A stretch of 64,000 nucleotides of DNA from an uncultured Draconibacterium sp. (GTDB taxonomy: Bacteria; Bacteroidota; Bacteroidia; Bacteroidales; Prolixibacteraceae). Below are positions 16,900 through 24,462 of the stretch, in pieces; positions within the stretch are counted from its first letter, which is position 1, and each line of letters begins with the position of its first letter. The stretch covers positions 1,860,001 through 1,924,000 of the forward strand of contig NZ_OY782038.1 of assembly GCF_963677575.1 (NCBI RefSeq), read 5' to 3'. The notes below the pieces were generated by a model that made no database searches, was not told the origin of the DNA, and worked only from the letters and a program-made list of their open reading frames with translations. The position numbers and the translations under genes were made by a program.

Positions 16900-18017
16900 A
16901 TGAAGACCATCATCTATATCCTACAAAAAGAATTCCGGCAAATATTTCGGAACAAAACCATCCTGCCGATGATCTTTGTTGTGCCGATAATGCAAATGCT
17001 GATTTTGGTATTTGCGGCAACCTACGATATGAAGCGTATCGACTTGGTTGTGGTTGACCACGACATGTCGGAAAACTCTAGGCACCTAATCGCCAAATTT
17101 GATGGAATTCCGTTTTTTCATGTCCATCATTTAGAACAATCTGAGAAGCTTGCGGAAGACAAGCTTTTAAATGACGAAGCAGATGTCATTCTTGTCTTTC
17201 CGGTTAATTTTGAACGCGACCTTATTCGTAACAACGAGTCGAAAGTTCAACTTTTGATAAATGCTATCGAAAGCAACTCGGCACAATTGATTTATGCTTA
17301 TTCGGCAAACATCATCAGCGATTTCAACAAAGATATTATTGCCGATTGGAAAGGAATACCTGAATTTACACCACCTACAAATGTTGAAATAACTGAGAAC
17401 TACTGGTACAATCCGGAGCTGGATTATAAATGGTTTATGGCACCAGGCATTTTAGCCGTTCTTGTTACTATTATCGGGATGTTTATGTCGGGAATGAACC
17501 TGGTACGCGAAAAGGAAATTGGCACCATTGAGCAACTGAACGTAACACCGCTAAAAAAATACCAGTTTATTATTGGCAAACTTGTTCCGTTTTGGGTAAT
17601 TGGCTTGTTCGATCTGGCATTTGGATTATTAATTGCCTGGCTGGTATTCGATCTTCCTATTGTTGGTAGTCTGTTCACCTTGTTTTTTATGGCCGGCATT
17701 TACCTCATCGGTGTACTCGGGCTCGGATTATTTATTTCTACGGTTGCCGACACCCAGCAGCAGGTCATGTTTGTCAGCTTCTTTTTTATGATGATTTTTA
17801 TTTTGATGGGGGAATTTTTACTCCGGTTGAAAGTATGCCCGACTGGGCGCAAAGTATCGACCGCTTAAATCCGATCTACTATTTTATGCGGGTAATGCGC
17901 ATGGTTGTATTAAAAGGCTCAAACATTACCGACCTTTTGCAAGAACTGGTTTCCCTATCGATTTTAGGAGTTACATTCTTAAGCCTTGCTATTTGGCGTT
18001 ACCGCAAAAAAGCATAA
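16900..18017 (+). pseudogene. ABC-2 type permease, frameshifted near C-terminus
   Basis: The first 300 or so residues are a normal ABC-2 permease paralogous to the one at 15336 (REKEIGTIEQLNVTPLKKYQFIIGK). At FILM the frame changes: it stops at 17868 after a nonsense tail, while another frame continues MPDWAQSIDRLNPIYYFMRVMRMVVLKG to 18017. One extra G in the G5 run at 17808-17812 joins them as LMGGIFTPVESMPDWAQ, the usual last-loop sequence, for a total of about 372 residues. It may be a sequencing error, a real null mutation or slippage. Last gene of the efflux operon. Confidence 0.85.
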
Positions 18018-18092
18018 CAGAAAGCAGTTAACCTTTTTACACCGAAATCGTTTATCTGTAAGCAGTCTGGTGGTAAGCAAAAAAGGAATGCT

Positions 18093-19073
18093 ATGAGCGA
18101 AGATTTTAGTCTGGAAATAAAAGAACGTGAATATTTTGAAGAGGGCATTTTTCGTGTGCTCGACAAACTACATTCCGATTCCGCAAAGTTTATTACCAGC
18201 ACTAAACGACAGCATTACTACATTCACGAGGTTCGAACCAATATTAAAAAGATACGAGGATTGCTGCGTTTACTTCGTCATGAAATTGGAGAAGACAGCT
18301 ACAACGAAATGAACAGCTATTACCGCGATTTGGCACAGGAAGTTGCTCCTTTGCGCGATGATACTTCGCAAATTGAACTGCTTCAGGAAATAAAAGTAAA
18401 ATTGCGCAATCCAGCTGTTACAAAAGCGCTCAACAAAATTATTTCACAACACCGTAGAAACCGGAAAAAAGCGTTTGACCATTTTAAAGAATCGGGGCAT
18501 GCCGAGGATATAAAGCAAATGATACTCAGCCTCCGGCAAATGATGCACAGCCTGGATTTTGCAGGCGATCCGGAGTTTTTTATTCTTAAAAGCCTGCAAG
18601 ATATTTATAAACGTGCCCGAGGTGCATTTGAAACTACTGAGTTTTTGAATGATGATGAAATTTATCACTACTGGCGAAAACAGGTAAAATACCTGACCTA
18701 TCATTTAATGTTGCTCAACAAAGCGTGGCCAAATTCCATTCGTGCTTACATCAGCGATTTAAGCTTGCTGGGAAGCACGCTAGGAAAATTGCACGACTTC
18801 GATTTGTTTCAAGAGGCAATAAAAAACAAAACAATTTCAACTCCCGATAAAGATTCACGTAAAAAGCTGATGCGTTATTTGTATAACAGGCGATCGGTTT
18901 TAAGGAAACGCGTTCAGGCTCTTGGTGAACAATGTTTTGCAGAAAGCAGCGATGCGTTTGCCTTGCGCATTTTCGAGAACTGGGAAAATTCGGTTATACA
19001 TAAAAACCGTCAAAAGCTTTTTAGCAGCCGCAAATCAAAGAAAAATATTCAATGTAATTGCGATGGCGATTAA
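18093..19073 (+). CDS. CHAD domain protein
   Basis: 326 residues, all-helical, with the CHAD hallmark HxxRxxxKKxRxxLR near residue 45 (HEVRTNIKKIRGLLRLLRHE) and a second conserved block YWRKQVKYLTYHLMLL ... GSTLGKLHDFDLF around residue 195-245. CHAD domains are rich in His, Lys and Arg and bind inorganic polyphosphate. There is no CYTH domain here. Its last base overlaps the end of the convergent DUF1697 gene. Confidence 0.85.
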   Translation: MSEDFSLEIKEREYFEEGIFRVLDKLHSDSAKFITSTKRQHYYIHEVRTNIKKIRGLLRLLRHEIGEDSYNEMNSYYRDLAQEVAPLRDDTSQIELLQEIKVKLRNPAVTKALNKIISQHRRNRKKAFDHFKESGHAEDIKQMILSLRQMMHSLDFAGDPEFFILKSLQDIYKRARGAFETTEFLNDDEIYHYWRKQVKYLTYHLMLLNKAWPNSIRAYISDLSLLGSTLGKLHDFDLFQEAIKNKTISTPDKDSRKKLMRYLYNRRSVLRKRVQALGEQCFAESSDAFALRIFENWENSVIHKNRQKLFSSRKSKKNIQCNCDGD

Positions 19074-19621
19074 GCTTCAACTTCCTTCGCCATTTCCAGA
19101 AGTTTAAGCGTAGTTTTCCAATTACGCGTAGTAGCGCTAACTTTTAATTGGCTTTCAAAAAAGTTATTGTTGAGTTTGGTTTTTCCATACCCGTGCGGAC
19201 AATACAAATAAACTACACCCTCGGAAATCACATATTCTTCTCCAGCTTTTACATACGAGGTGATTTTTTCGCTATTCACATTTGCCGGAGTTTCCTTTAA
19301 GAAAGTAACATGCAGGAATTGAGCATCTTTATTTTCGTCACCTAAAAATGGATTGTTTTTAATAATATTCGCCAGCTGCAGAGCACTTAAAACCAAAAGC
19401 GACACATCAAATCCAAAGTCATCCTTTATTTGTTTGCTGATCCGTTCCGCTAAATTAGCAGAATCTGTCTCCTGATAACGAAAAGCAACATTCCCGCTTT
19501 GAATATAAGTTTGTACTTGTTCAAATCCCAGTCTGGAAAAAGAGGATTTCAAAGCATCCATCTTTACCTTGTTCTTCCCGCTAACATTTATTCCGCGCAA
19601 AATAGCTATATACGTTTTCAT
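19070..19621 (-). CDS. DUF1697 family protein
   Basis: 183 residues, typical length. The N-terminal YIAILRGINVSGKNKVKMDAL and TYIQSGNVAF segments are the DUF1697 signature, followed by FLKETPAN and a C-terminal ATTRNWKTTLKLLEMA. The function is unknown, with a ferredoxin-like fold in solved relatives. It ends four bases inside the convergent CHAD gene and faces the Crp/Fnr gene across a 131-base divergent spacer. Confidence 0.87.
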   Translation of the reverse strand: MKTYIAILRGINVSGKNKVKMDALKSSFSRLGFEQVQTYIQSGNVAFRYQETDSANLAERISKQIKDDFGFDVSLLVLSALQLANIIKNNPFLGDENKDAQFLHVTFLKETPANVNSEKITSYVKAGEEYVISEGVVYLYCPHGYGKTKLNNNFFESQLKVSATTRNWKTTLKLLEMAKEVEA

Positions 19622-19752
19622 ACATCCATAACATCAAGTTCTAAACTTAGTTTTTATACAGCATCTTTTTTTATCAAAAAACATATTTTCTGCAACAGAA
19701 AGAACAAAGGTTGAAATGTAAGCGTTAAATTTGAAGCGCAAGCAAAACAGAC

Positions 19753-20337
19753 ATGACAACACCAACAGATCACAAACTGATTTACTACATAAGAAAGTGG
19801 GTAAATAACATTTCAGACGAGGATGAAAAGTTGATTCTTTCTGCTTTTAAACCGCTTACGGTAAAAAAGAAAAAAGACCTGTTGGAACCCGACGAAACCT
19901 GTAAATACATTTATTTCGTTATTAAAGGTTGTTTGCGCTCGTATTACGTTGATACAAAAGGAATCGAGCATATTTACCAAATACGATTAGACAACAGTTG
20001 GATTAGCGATCTGGAAAGTTTCTTTTCGCAACGCCCTTCGAAATATTACATCGAAACATTGGAGGACTCGGAGCTATTGCGAATTTCTTACGATCGGCTG
20101 GAGCAACTTTACGACGAAGTTCCAAAACTGGAGCGCTACTTCCGAATACTTTTCCAAAAGGCATACATTAATGCATTAGAGCGACTGAATGCCACCATGT
20201 GGGAATCAGCGGTTGATCGTTACAACGATATGCTAAAAGAACACTCGGATATTTTCCAGCGCGTACCATTAGTGTACATCGCCTCATATCTTGGAATTAC
20301 GCCCGAGAGTCTGAGTCGCATTCGTAAAAAACAGTAA
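19753..20337 (+). CDS. Crp/Fnr family transcriptional regulator
   Basis: 194 residues: a cyclic-nucleotide-binding-like beta barrel (about 20-115, with KKDLLEPDETCKYIYFVIKGCLRSYYVD) and a C-terminal winged helix with YIASYLGITPESLSRIRKK as recognition helix. There are no Cys clusters for an Fe-S sensor, so it is not a classical Fnr. A TAAATTTG at 19726-19733 is a likely -7 box. The next genes (SnoaL-like, YceI) lie beyond a repeat, and the tandem direct repeats at 20518-20554 might be its targets; that is a guess. Confidence 0.87.
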   Translation: MTTPTDHKLIYYIRKWVNNISDEDEKLILSAFKPLTVKKKKDLLEPDETCKYIYFVIKGCLRSYYVDTKGIEHIYQIRLDNSWISDLESFFSQRPSKYYIETLEDSELLRISYDRLEQLYDEVPKLERYFRILFQKAYINALERLNATMWESAVDRYNDMLKEHSDIFQRVPLVYIASYLGITPESLSRIRKKQ

Positions 20338-20370
20338 TTCAAACAGATAATTCCCAGAACCATCAACTCC

Positions 20371-20521
20371 TTAACCCGGATAATTCATTTGATTATAGCA
20401 ATAGTCATGTTTATCCGGGTTAATCCCGACTTAGTTGAGTCCATTTTTGAGTGTCAAAAATGGGTACGAAACTTTGTCGCATTAAACTATTTTGCTATTT
20501 GTGATGAATAATGCGGATTAA
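20371..20521. repeat. 150-bp MITE-like repeat, copy 1
   Basis: Starts TTAACCCGGATAATTCAT and ends with the near-inverse (read on the other strand TTAATCCGCATTATTCAT), giving 18-base terminal repeats with three mismatches and TTAA at both ends. Internally it holds the hairpins AACCCGGATAA/TTATCCGGGTT and CATTTTTGA/TCAAAAATG. Copy 2 at 21713-21863 is the same length and differs at 7 positions. No ORF is inside. Confidence 0.75.
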
Positions 20522-20554
20522 CATAGGTCAATTTCATTTCTTAACATAGGTCAA
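20518..20554 (+). promoter_or_regulatory. Tandem 14-base direct repeats upstream of SnoaL-like gene
   Basis: TTAACATAGGTCAA occurs exactly at 20518-20531 and 20541-20554, 23 bases apart (about two helical turns), ending 23 bases before the TACTTTTG -7 box at 20578. The layout resembles paired activator sites. The first four bases also form the end of MITE copy 1. Confidence 0.5.
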
Positions 20555-20577
20555 GTGTGCAAGGCATGCCGGTGCTC

Positions 20578-20585
20578 TACTTTTG
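20578..20585 (+). promoter_or_regulatory. -7 promoter element of SnoaL-like gene
   Basis: TACTTTTG fits the Bacteroidota consensus TAnnTTTG exactly. No good -33 TTG is found at the right distance, consistent with an activator-dependent promoter. The transcript would begin around 20590, which rules out the ATG at 20557 as the translation start. Confidence 0.5.
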
Positions 20586-20604
20586 TATCGTACAATTTAA
20601 ACAA

Positions 20605-21006
20605 ATGACGATGCGAAAAATAGATCCAAAAAAATTATCAGTTCAGGAGCGAGTCGAAAAGCTAAACGAGATGATCCTTGGAGGACATATTTTAGAAGCA
20701 TTCGAAAAGTTTTATGCCGACGATGTTATCCGACAGGAAAATGACAAAAAAACTGTTGTAGGAAAAAACGCCTGTCGTTTGCAAGAAGAAAACCTGGTTA
20801 CCGGCATAACAGCATTTAGAAAAGCGAATGTGAAAAAGGTAATTATTGGTGAGAAAATTTCGGTTGTTGAATGGGAATTTGATTACTCGCATGAAGATCT
20901 GGGCGAACAAAAATACACCCAGGTTACCGTACAAAAATGGAATTGCGACGGGCAAATATTTAGTGAGACGAACATGAATTTTAATCACTCCGGTTTTAGC
21001 TTGTAA
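20605..21006 (+). CDS. SnoaL-like / NTF2-fold protein
   Basis: 133 residues from ATG 20605 (20611 is equally possible). An upstream ATG at 20557 precedes the predicted promoter box and is rejected. The fold is recognised from RVEKLNEMILGGHILEAFEKFYADDVIRQENDKKTVVGKNACRLQEENL, the cone-shaped alpha+beta barrel start shared by SnoaL and ketosteroid-isomerase-like proteins. No catalytic residues can be assigned, and the function is unknown. It lies with yceI between two direct copies of a MITE-like repeat. Confidence 0.75.
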   Translation: MTMRKIDPKKLSVQERVEKLNEMILGGHILEAFEKFYADDVIRQENDKKTVVGKNACRLQEENLVTGITAFRKANVKKVIIGEKISVVEWEFDYSHEDLGEQKYTQVTVQKWNCDGQIFSETNMNFNHSGFSL

Positions 21007-21152
21007 CCAATAATTTAAGAATTTATCAAGACTGACCGGGAGCGGCTGAACAAATTAAGACTTATTTATATTTTAATATAGAGAAACAAAATAAGTTCAG
21101 CAAAAATCAGATAAAATAGAAAGAACATTTATAACCATTAAAAATTAAGAAA

Positions 21153-21716
21153 ATGAAAAAGTTAGGATTAGTAACAGTGTTTTTATTAGCAATTAGTGTT
21201 GCAACATTTGCACAAAAGAAAGAAGTAAACAAAGATAAGTCTGTTGTAAAATGGACCGGTAAAAAAATTGGCGGTTCACATCATGGTGTGATTGATGTTA
21301 AAAGCGGTTATTTCGAGTTCAAGAACGACAAAATTGTTGGTGGCGAAGTGATAATCGACATGAATACAATCGTTGACAAAGACCTGGATAACGAAGAATA
21401 CAATCAGAAACTGGTTGGTCACTTAAAATCAGATGATTTCTTTGGTGTTGAAAAATACCCGACATCAAAATTTGTGGTTACCAAAGCAACAGAATTCGAA
21501 AACGGTAAAGCCAGCGTAACTGGAAAACTGACCATCAAAGAAAACACCGAAGAAGTTACTTTCGACGTGGTGAAAGACGGAAATACTTACAACGCAGAAG
21601 TTGAAGTTGACCGATCGAAATTTGATGTACGTTACGGCTCAAACTCGTTCTTCGATAACCTGGGCGACAAAGCTATTAACGACATTTTTACGCTTGATAT
21701 TTCTCTTGCGCTTTAA
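21153..21716 (+). CDS. YceI family protein (secreted lipid-binding lipocalin-like)
   Basis: 187 residues with a signal peptide MKKLGLVTVFLLAISVATFAQ. The mature part shows the YceI pattern: VKWTGKKIGGSHHGVIDVKSGYFEF, a central LKSDDFFGVEKYPTSKFVV, and the C-terminal DRSKFDVRYGS. Relatives bind long polyisoprenoids or fatty acids in the periplasm; ligand and role here are unknown. Its stop codon TAA is part of the TTAA end of MITE copy 2, so the element lies exactly at the end of the gene. Confidence 0.9.
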   Translation: MKKLGLVTVFLLAISVATFAQKKEVNKDKSVVKWTGKKIGGSHHGVIDVKSGYFEFKNDKIVGGEVIIDMNTIVDKDLDNEEYNQKLVGHLKSDDFFGVEKYPTSKFVVTKATEFENGKASVTGKLTIKENTEEVTFDVVKDGNTYNAEVEVDRSKFDVRYGSNSFFDNLGDKAINDIFTLDISLAL

Positions 21717-21863
21717 CCCGGATAATTCATTTGATCTTAGCAATAGTCATGTTTCTCCGGGTTAATCCCGACTTAGTTGAGTCCATTTTTGAGTGTCAAA
21801 AATGGGGACAAAACTTCGTCGCATTAAACTATTTTGCTATTTGTGATGAATAATGAGGATTAA
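21713..21863. repeat. 150-bp MITE-like repeat, copy 2
   Basis: Same orientation, length and hairpin structure as copy 1, with 7 substitutions in 150 bases and no gaps. It starts with the TTAA that supplies the yceI stop codon and ends GGATTAA. Together the two copies bracket the SnoaL-like and yceI genes. Confidence 0.75.
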
Positions 21864-21935
21864 ATAAAATGAGACCTTAAACGGTTTTGAAAATATAGCT
21901 GACCGGCATAAGAACAATAGCGTACACACGAAAAC

Positions 21936-22820
21936 ATGAAACGGAAACAATTTTTAAAAACAGTAATGGCTGCAGTGCCACTAACAGTTGCAGGAATGAA
22001 ACTTAGCGCATTAAATAAAATAACAGAATCGTTGGAGAACACTCCAAAAATGCCGGTGCTTTTTCTTGGCCACGGAAGTCCGATGAATGCCATCACCGAA
22101 AATGAATTCGTTCAGGGTTTCAGAAAAGTTTCTTCCGAAATTGAAAAGCCAAAAGCAATTGTTGTAGTGTCGGCACACTGGGAAACACAGGGAACACGAG
22201 TTACCGCTATGGAACAACCATCAACCATTCACGATTTTGGTGGTTTCCCTCAGGAACTTTACGAAGTGCAATACCCGGCACCGGGAATGCCACAATTGGC
22301 ACAGGACGTTAAAGACATGGTACAAACCACTCCGGTCCACCTCGATGATAAGTGGGGGCTCGATCACGGTGCATGGTCGGTAATCCGGCACATGTACCCC
22401 GAAGCTGATATTCCGGTAATTCAGTTGAGCCTTGACTACAGAAAAACGCCACAGGAGCATTATGCACTGGCACAAGAGCTGAATAAACTACGCGAAAAAG
22501 GAATTTTGATCGTGGGCAGTGGTAATAACGTACACAATTTACGGATGGTGCACTGGGGCAAACTCAACGAGAATTTTGGTTTCGACTGGGCTAACGAGGC
22601 CAACGAAAAAATGAAGGAATTGATACTGAATGGTAATCACCAGGATTTGATCAACTATTCAAAAATGGGTAGAGCCTTCCAGTTATCAATCCCAACACCC
22701 GAGCACTATTTGCCTTTGCTTTATGCACTGGCATTACAGGATAAAAAAGATGAAATTAGTATCTTTAATGATGAACCGGTTGGAGGCTCATTAGCAATGA
22801 CCTCGGTAAAAATCGGATAA
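21936..22820 (+). CDS. 4,5-DOPA dioxygenase extradiol family (YgiD-like)
   Basis: 294 residues. After an N-terminal extension that looks like a weak export signal (MKRKQFLKTVMAAVPLTVAGMKLSAL), the class III extradiol dioxygenase domain begins PVLFLGHGSPMNAI with the metal ligand His, followed by VVVSAHWETQGTRVT, LDHGAWSVIRHMYPEADIPV, and GSGNNVHNLRMVHW. The family ring-opens catechols such as DOPA with Zn or Fe. The leader suggests it may act outside the cytoplasm, unlike E. coli YgiD, which lacks one. No operon partner. Confidence 0.87.
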   Translation: MKRKQFLKTVMAAVPLTVAGMKLSALNKITESLENTPKMPVLFLGHGSPMNAITENEFVQGFRKVSSEIEKPKAIVVVSAHWETQGTRVTAMEQPSTIHDFGGFPQELYEVQYPAPGMPQLAQDVKDMVQTTPVHLDDKWGLDHGAWSVIRHMYPEADIPVIQLSLDYRKTPQEHYALAQELNKLREKGILIVGSGNNVHNLRMVHWGKLNENFGFDWANEANEKMKELILNGNHQDLINYSKMGRAFQLSIPTPEHYLPLLYALALQDKKDEISIFNDEPVGGSLAMTSVKIG

Positions 22821-22834
22821 CATCATTTATCTAT

Positions 22835-23203
22835 TTAGCGTGTGAAATTTTGTCGTGAATTTTGAATATCTAACATATTGGCTGATGCCCATGCTACCAG
22901 ACTTTGAAGATGAGGAATCAAACTTTTTCCTCGTGGAGTTAGCTCGTATTCAACTTTCGGGGGAATTTGCGGAAAAACAGCACGGTTTATCAGTCCATCC
23001 TCCTCCAGTGATTTGAGCGTTGAGGAGAGCATTTTTTGAGAAATGGTTTTTATGTACTTATGAATCTCGTTAAAACGGAGGGTTCCACTTTCTTCGAGAA
23101 GTAATAAAATCAACATCGACCATTTATCACCGATACGATCTAATACATGACGAATTGGACAGGATTCAGGAGAGCTATATTTTTTAAATAAAATTTCGTT
23201 CAT
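22835..23203 (-). CDS. HxlR-family winged-helix regulator (YtfH/QorR-like)
   Basis: 122 residues. The HxlR/DUF24 pattern is clear: CPIRHVLDRIGDKWSMLILLLL, FNEIHKYIKTISQKMLSSTLKSLEEDGLINRAVFPQIPPKVEYELTPRGKSL. The N-terminal Cys17 in the position used for thiol redox sensing in YodB/QorR-type proteins is conserved. It is divergent from a qorB-like gene, the same arrangement as ytfH-ytfG in E. coli, so it probably controls that gene in response to quinones or other electrophiles (inferred). Confidence 0.88.
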   Translation of the reverse strand: MNEILFKKYSSPESCPIRHVLDRIGDKWSMLILLLLEESGTLRFNEIHKYIKTISQKMLSSTLKSLEEDGLINRAVFPQIPPKVEYELTPRGKSLIPHLQSLVAWASANMLDIQNSRQNFTR

Positions 23204-23230
23204 AATACATTGATAATTAACAATACTAAC

Positions 23231-23298
23231 ACTGACGTAAGTATCACACTTTATTGTCAGTTCTTGTATAAATAAATCTTAGAGTATAATTTTACTCT
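23231..23298. promoter_or_regulatory. Palindromes in hxlR-qorB divergent spacer
   Basis: Two palindromes lie in this region: ACTGACGTAAGT (23231-23242) and AGAGTATAATTTTACTCT (23281-23298), the latter with perfect six-base arms. These are plausible HxlR-family operators between the divergent genes. Confidence 0.45.
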
Positions 23299-23345
23299 CT
23301 AAAAGTAAGTAAATATATTTTAGTAATCATTAAAATTTCAATAAA

Positions 23346-24393
23346 ATGAAAATAGGAGTTACAGGAGCAACAGGACAATTAGGACAATTGCTTGTTGAAC
23401 AATTGAAACAAAAAACAGCAGCAGAAAACATTGTGGCATTAGTACGTACACCAGAAAAAGCTGCAGGGCTTGGTATTGAAGCACGTGCCTTCGACTACGA
23501 AAAACCGGAAGGACTGACCGAAGCATTAGAAGGTATCGATCGCCTGATGTTAATTTCGGGCAGCGAAATTGGCAAGCGCGAACAACAACACACCAACGTT
23601 ATTGAAGCCGCGAAAAAAGCAGGCGTTAGTTGGATCGTTTACACCAGTTTATTGCATGCCGACACTTCATCGTTAAGTTTGGCAGGTGAACACCTGGCAA
23701 CCGAAGCAGCATTGAAAAATTCAGGCATCGTGCATACAATTTTACGTAACGGCTGGTATACTGAAAACTATACCGGATCGATTGCAGGAGCACTTGGTGC
23801 AGGAGCATTGGCGATGGAAAAAAGCAGGCGTTAGTTGGATCGTTTACACCAGTTTATTGCATGCCGACACTTCATCGTTAAGTTTGGCAGGTGAACACCT
23901 GGCAACCGAAGCAGCATTGAAAAATTCAGGCATCGTGCATACAATTTTACGTAACGGCTGGTATACTGAAAACTATACCGGATCGATTGCAGGAGCACTT
24001 GGTGCAGGAGCATTTGTAGGAAGTGCAGGCGATGGAAAAATCTCGTCAGCAACACGTGCCGATTTTGCCGAAGCAGCTGCTGTTGTATTAACAAACGAAG
24101 AACACAAAGGCAAACTTTTCGAGCTAGCAGGTGACGGAAGTTACACACTAACCGACCTTGCTGCGGAGATATCGAAACAAACAGGAAAAGATATCCCATA
24201 CAATAACCTTCCGGAAGGTGAGTATGCTAAAATTTTGAAAAGCGTTGGATTGCCTGAACTATTTGCTGATGCCATTGCAAGTTGGGATACAGGAGCTTCA
24301 AAGAATGATCTTTTTGATGATTCGAAACAACTCTCGAAACTTATTGGGAGACCAACAACTCCGCTGACAGAAGCAATAAAAGCCGTATTATAA
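23346..24393 (+). pseudogene. NAD(P)H:quinone oxidoreductase (QorB/YtfG-like), broken by tandem duplication
   Basis: The N-terminus MKIGVTGATGQLGQLLVEQL is a Rossmann NAD(P)-binding loop of the NmrA-like SDR family, and the frame ends with a TAG at 23834. A 198-base block (23612-23809) recurs identically at 23817-24014, an offset of 205, which shifts frame; the second frame then runs to 24393. Removing exactly 205 bases gives one frame of 280 residues, the QorB size. The gene therefore appears inactive as sequenced, although the repeats could recombine back to the intact form. Intact relatives reduce quinones with NADPH. Confidence 0.88.
23612..24014 (+). repeat. 198-bp perfect tandem duplication inside qorB-like gene
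   Basis: The two units (23612-23809 and 23817-24014) are identical over 198 bases. The seven-base connector GGCGATG matches sequence just after the second unit, with 13 bases missing, and the joint lies in a GAAAAA microhomology. This suggests duplication plus a small deletion, or an assembly error. Confidence 0.85.
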
Positions 24394-24462
24394 TTTGATC
24401 AAAATAGCATTTAATAAAAGTTGTTTGCAATTTCCGACAAGGAAGTCTGCAGGCAACTTTTT

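Noticed and set aside
17835..18017. Separate 60-residue gene after the permease
   Set aside because: Its sequence is the conserved C-terminal end of ABC-2 permeases in a shifted frame, so it belongs to the frameshifted permease.
20557..20604. Upstream ATG as start of SnoaL-like protein
   Set aside because: It precedes the predicted -7 promoter box and adds residues outside the fold.
23782..24393. Second independent oxidoreductase gene
   Set aside because: It is the duplicated middle and C-terminal end of the same qorB-like gene, without a Rossmann start of its own.
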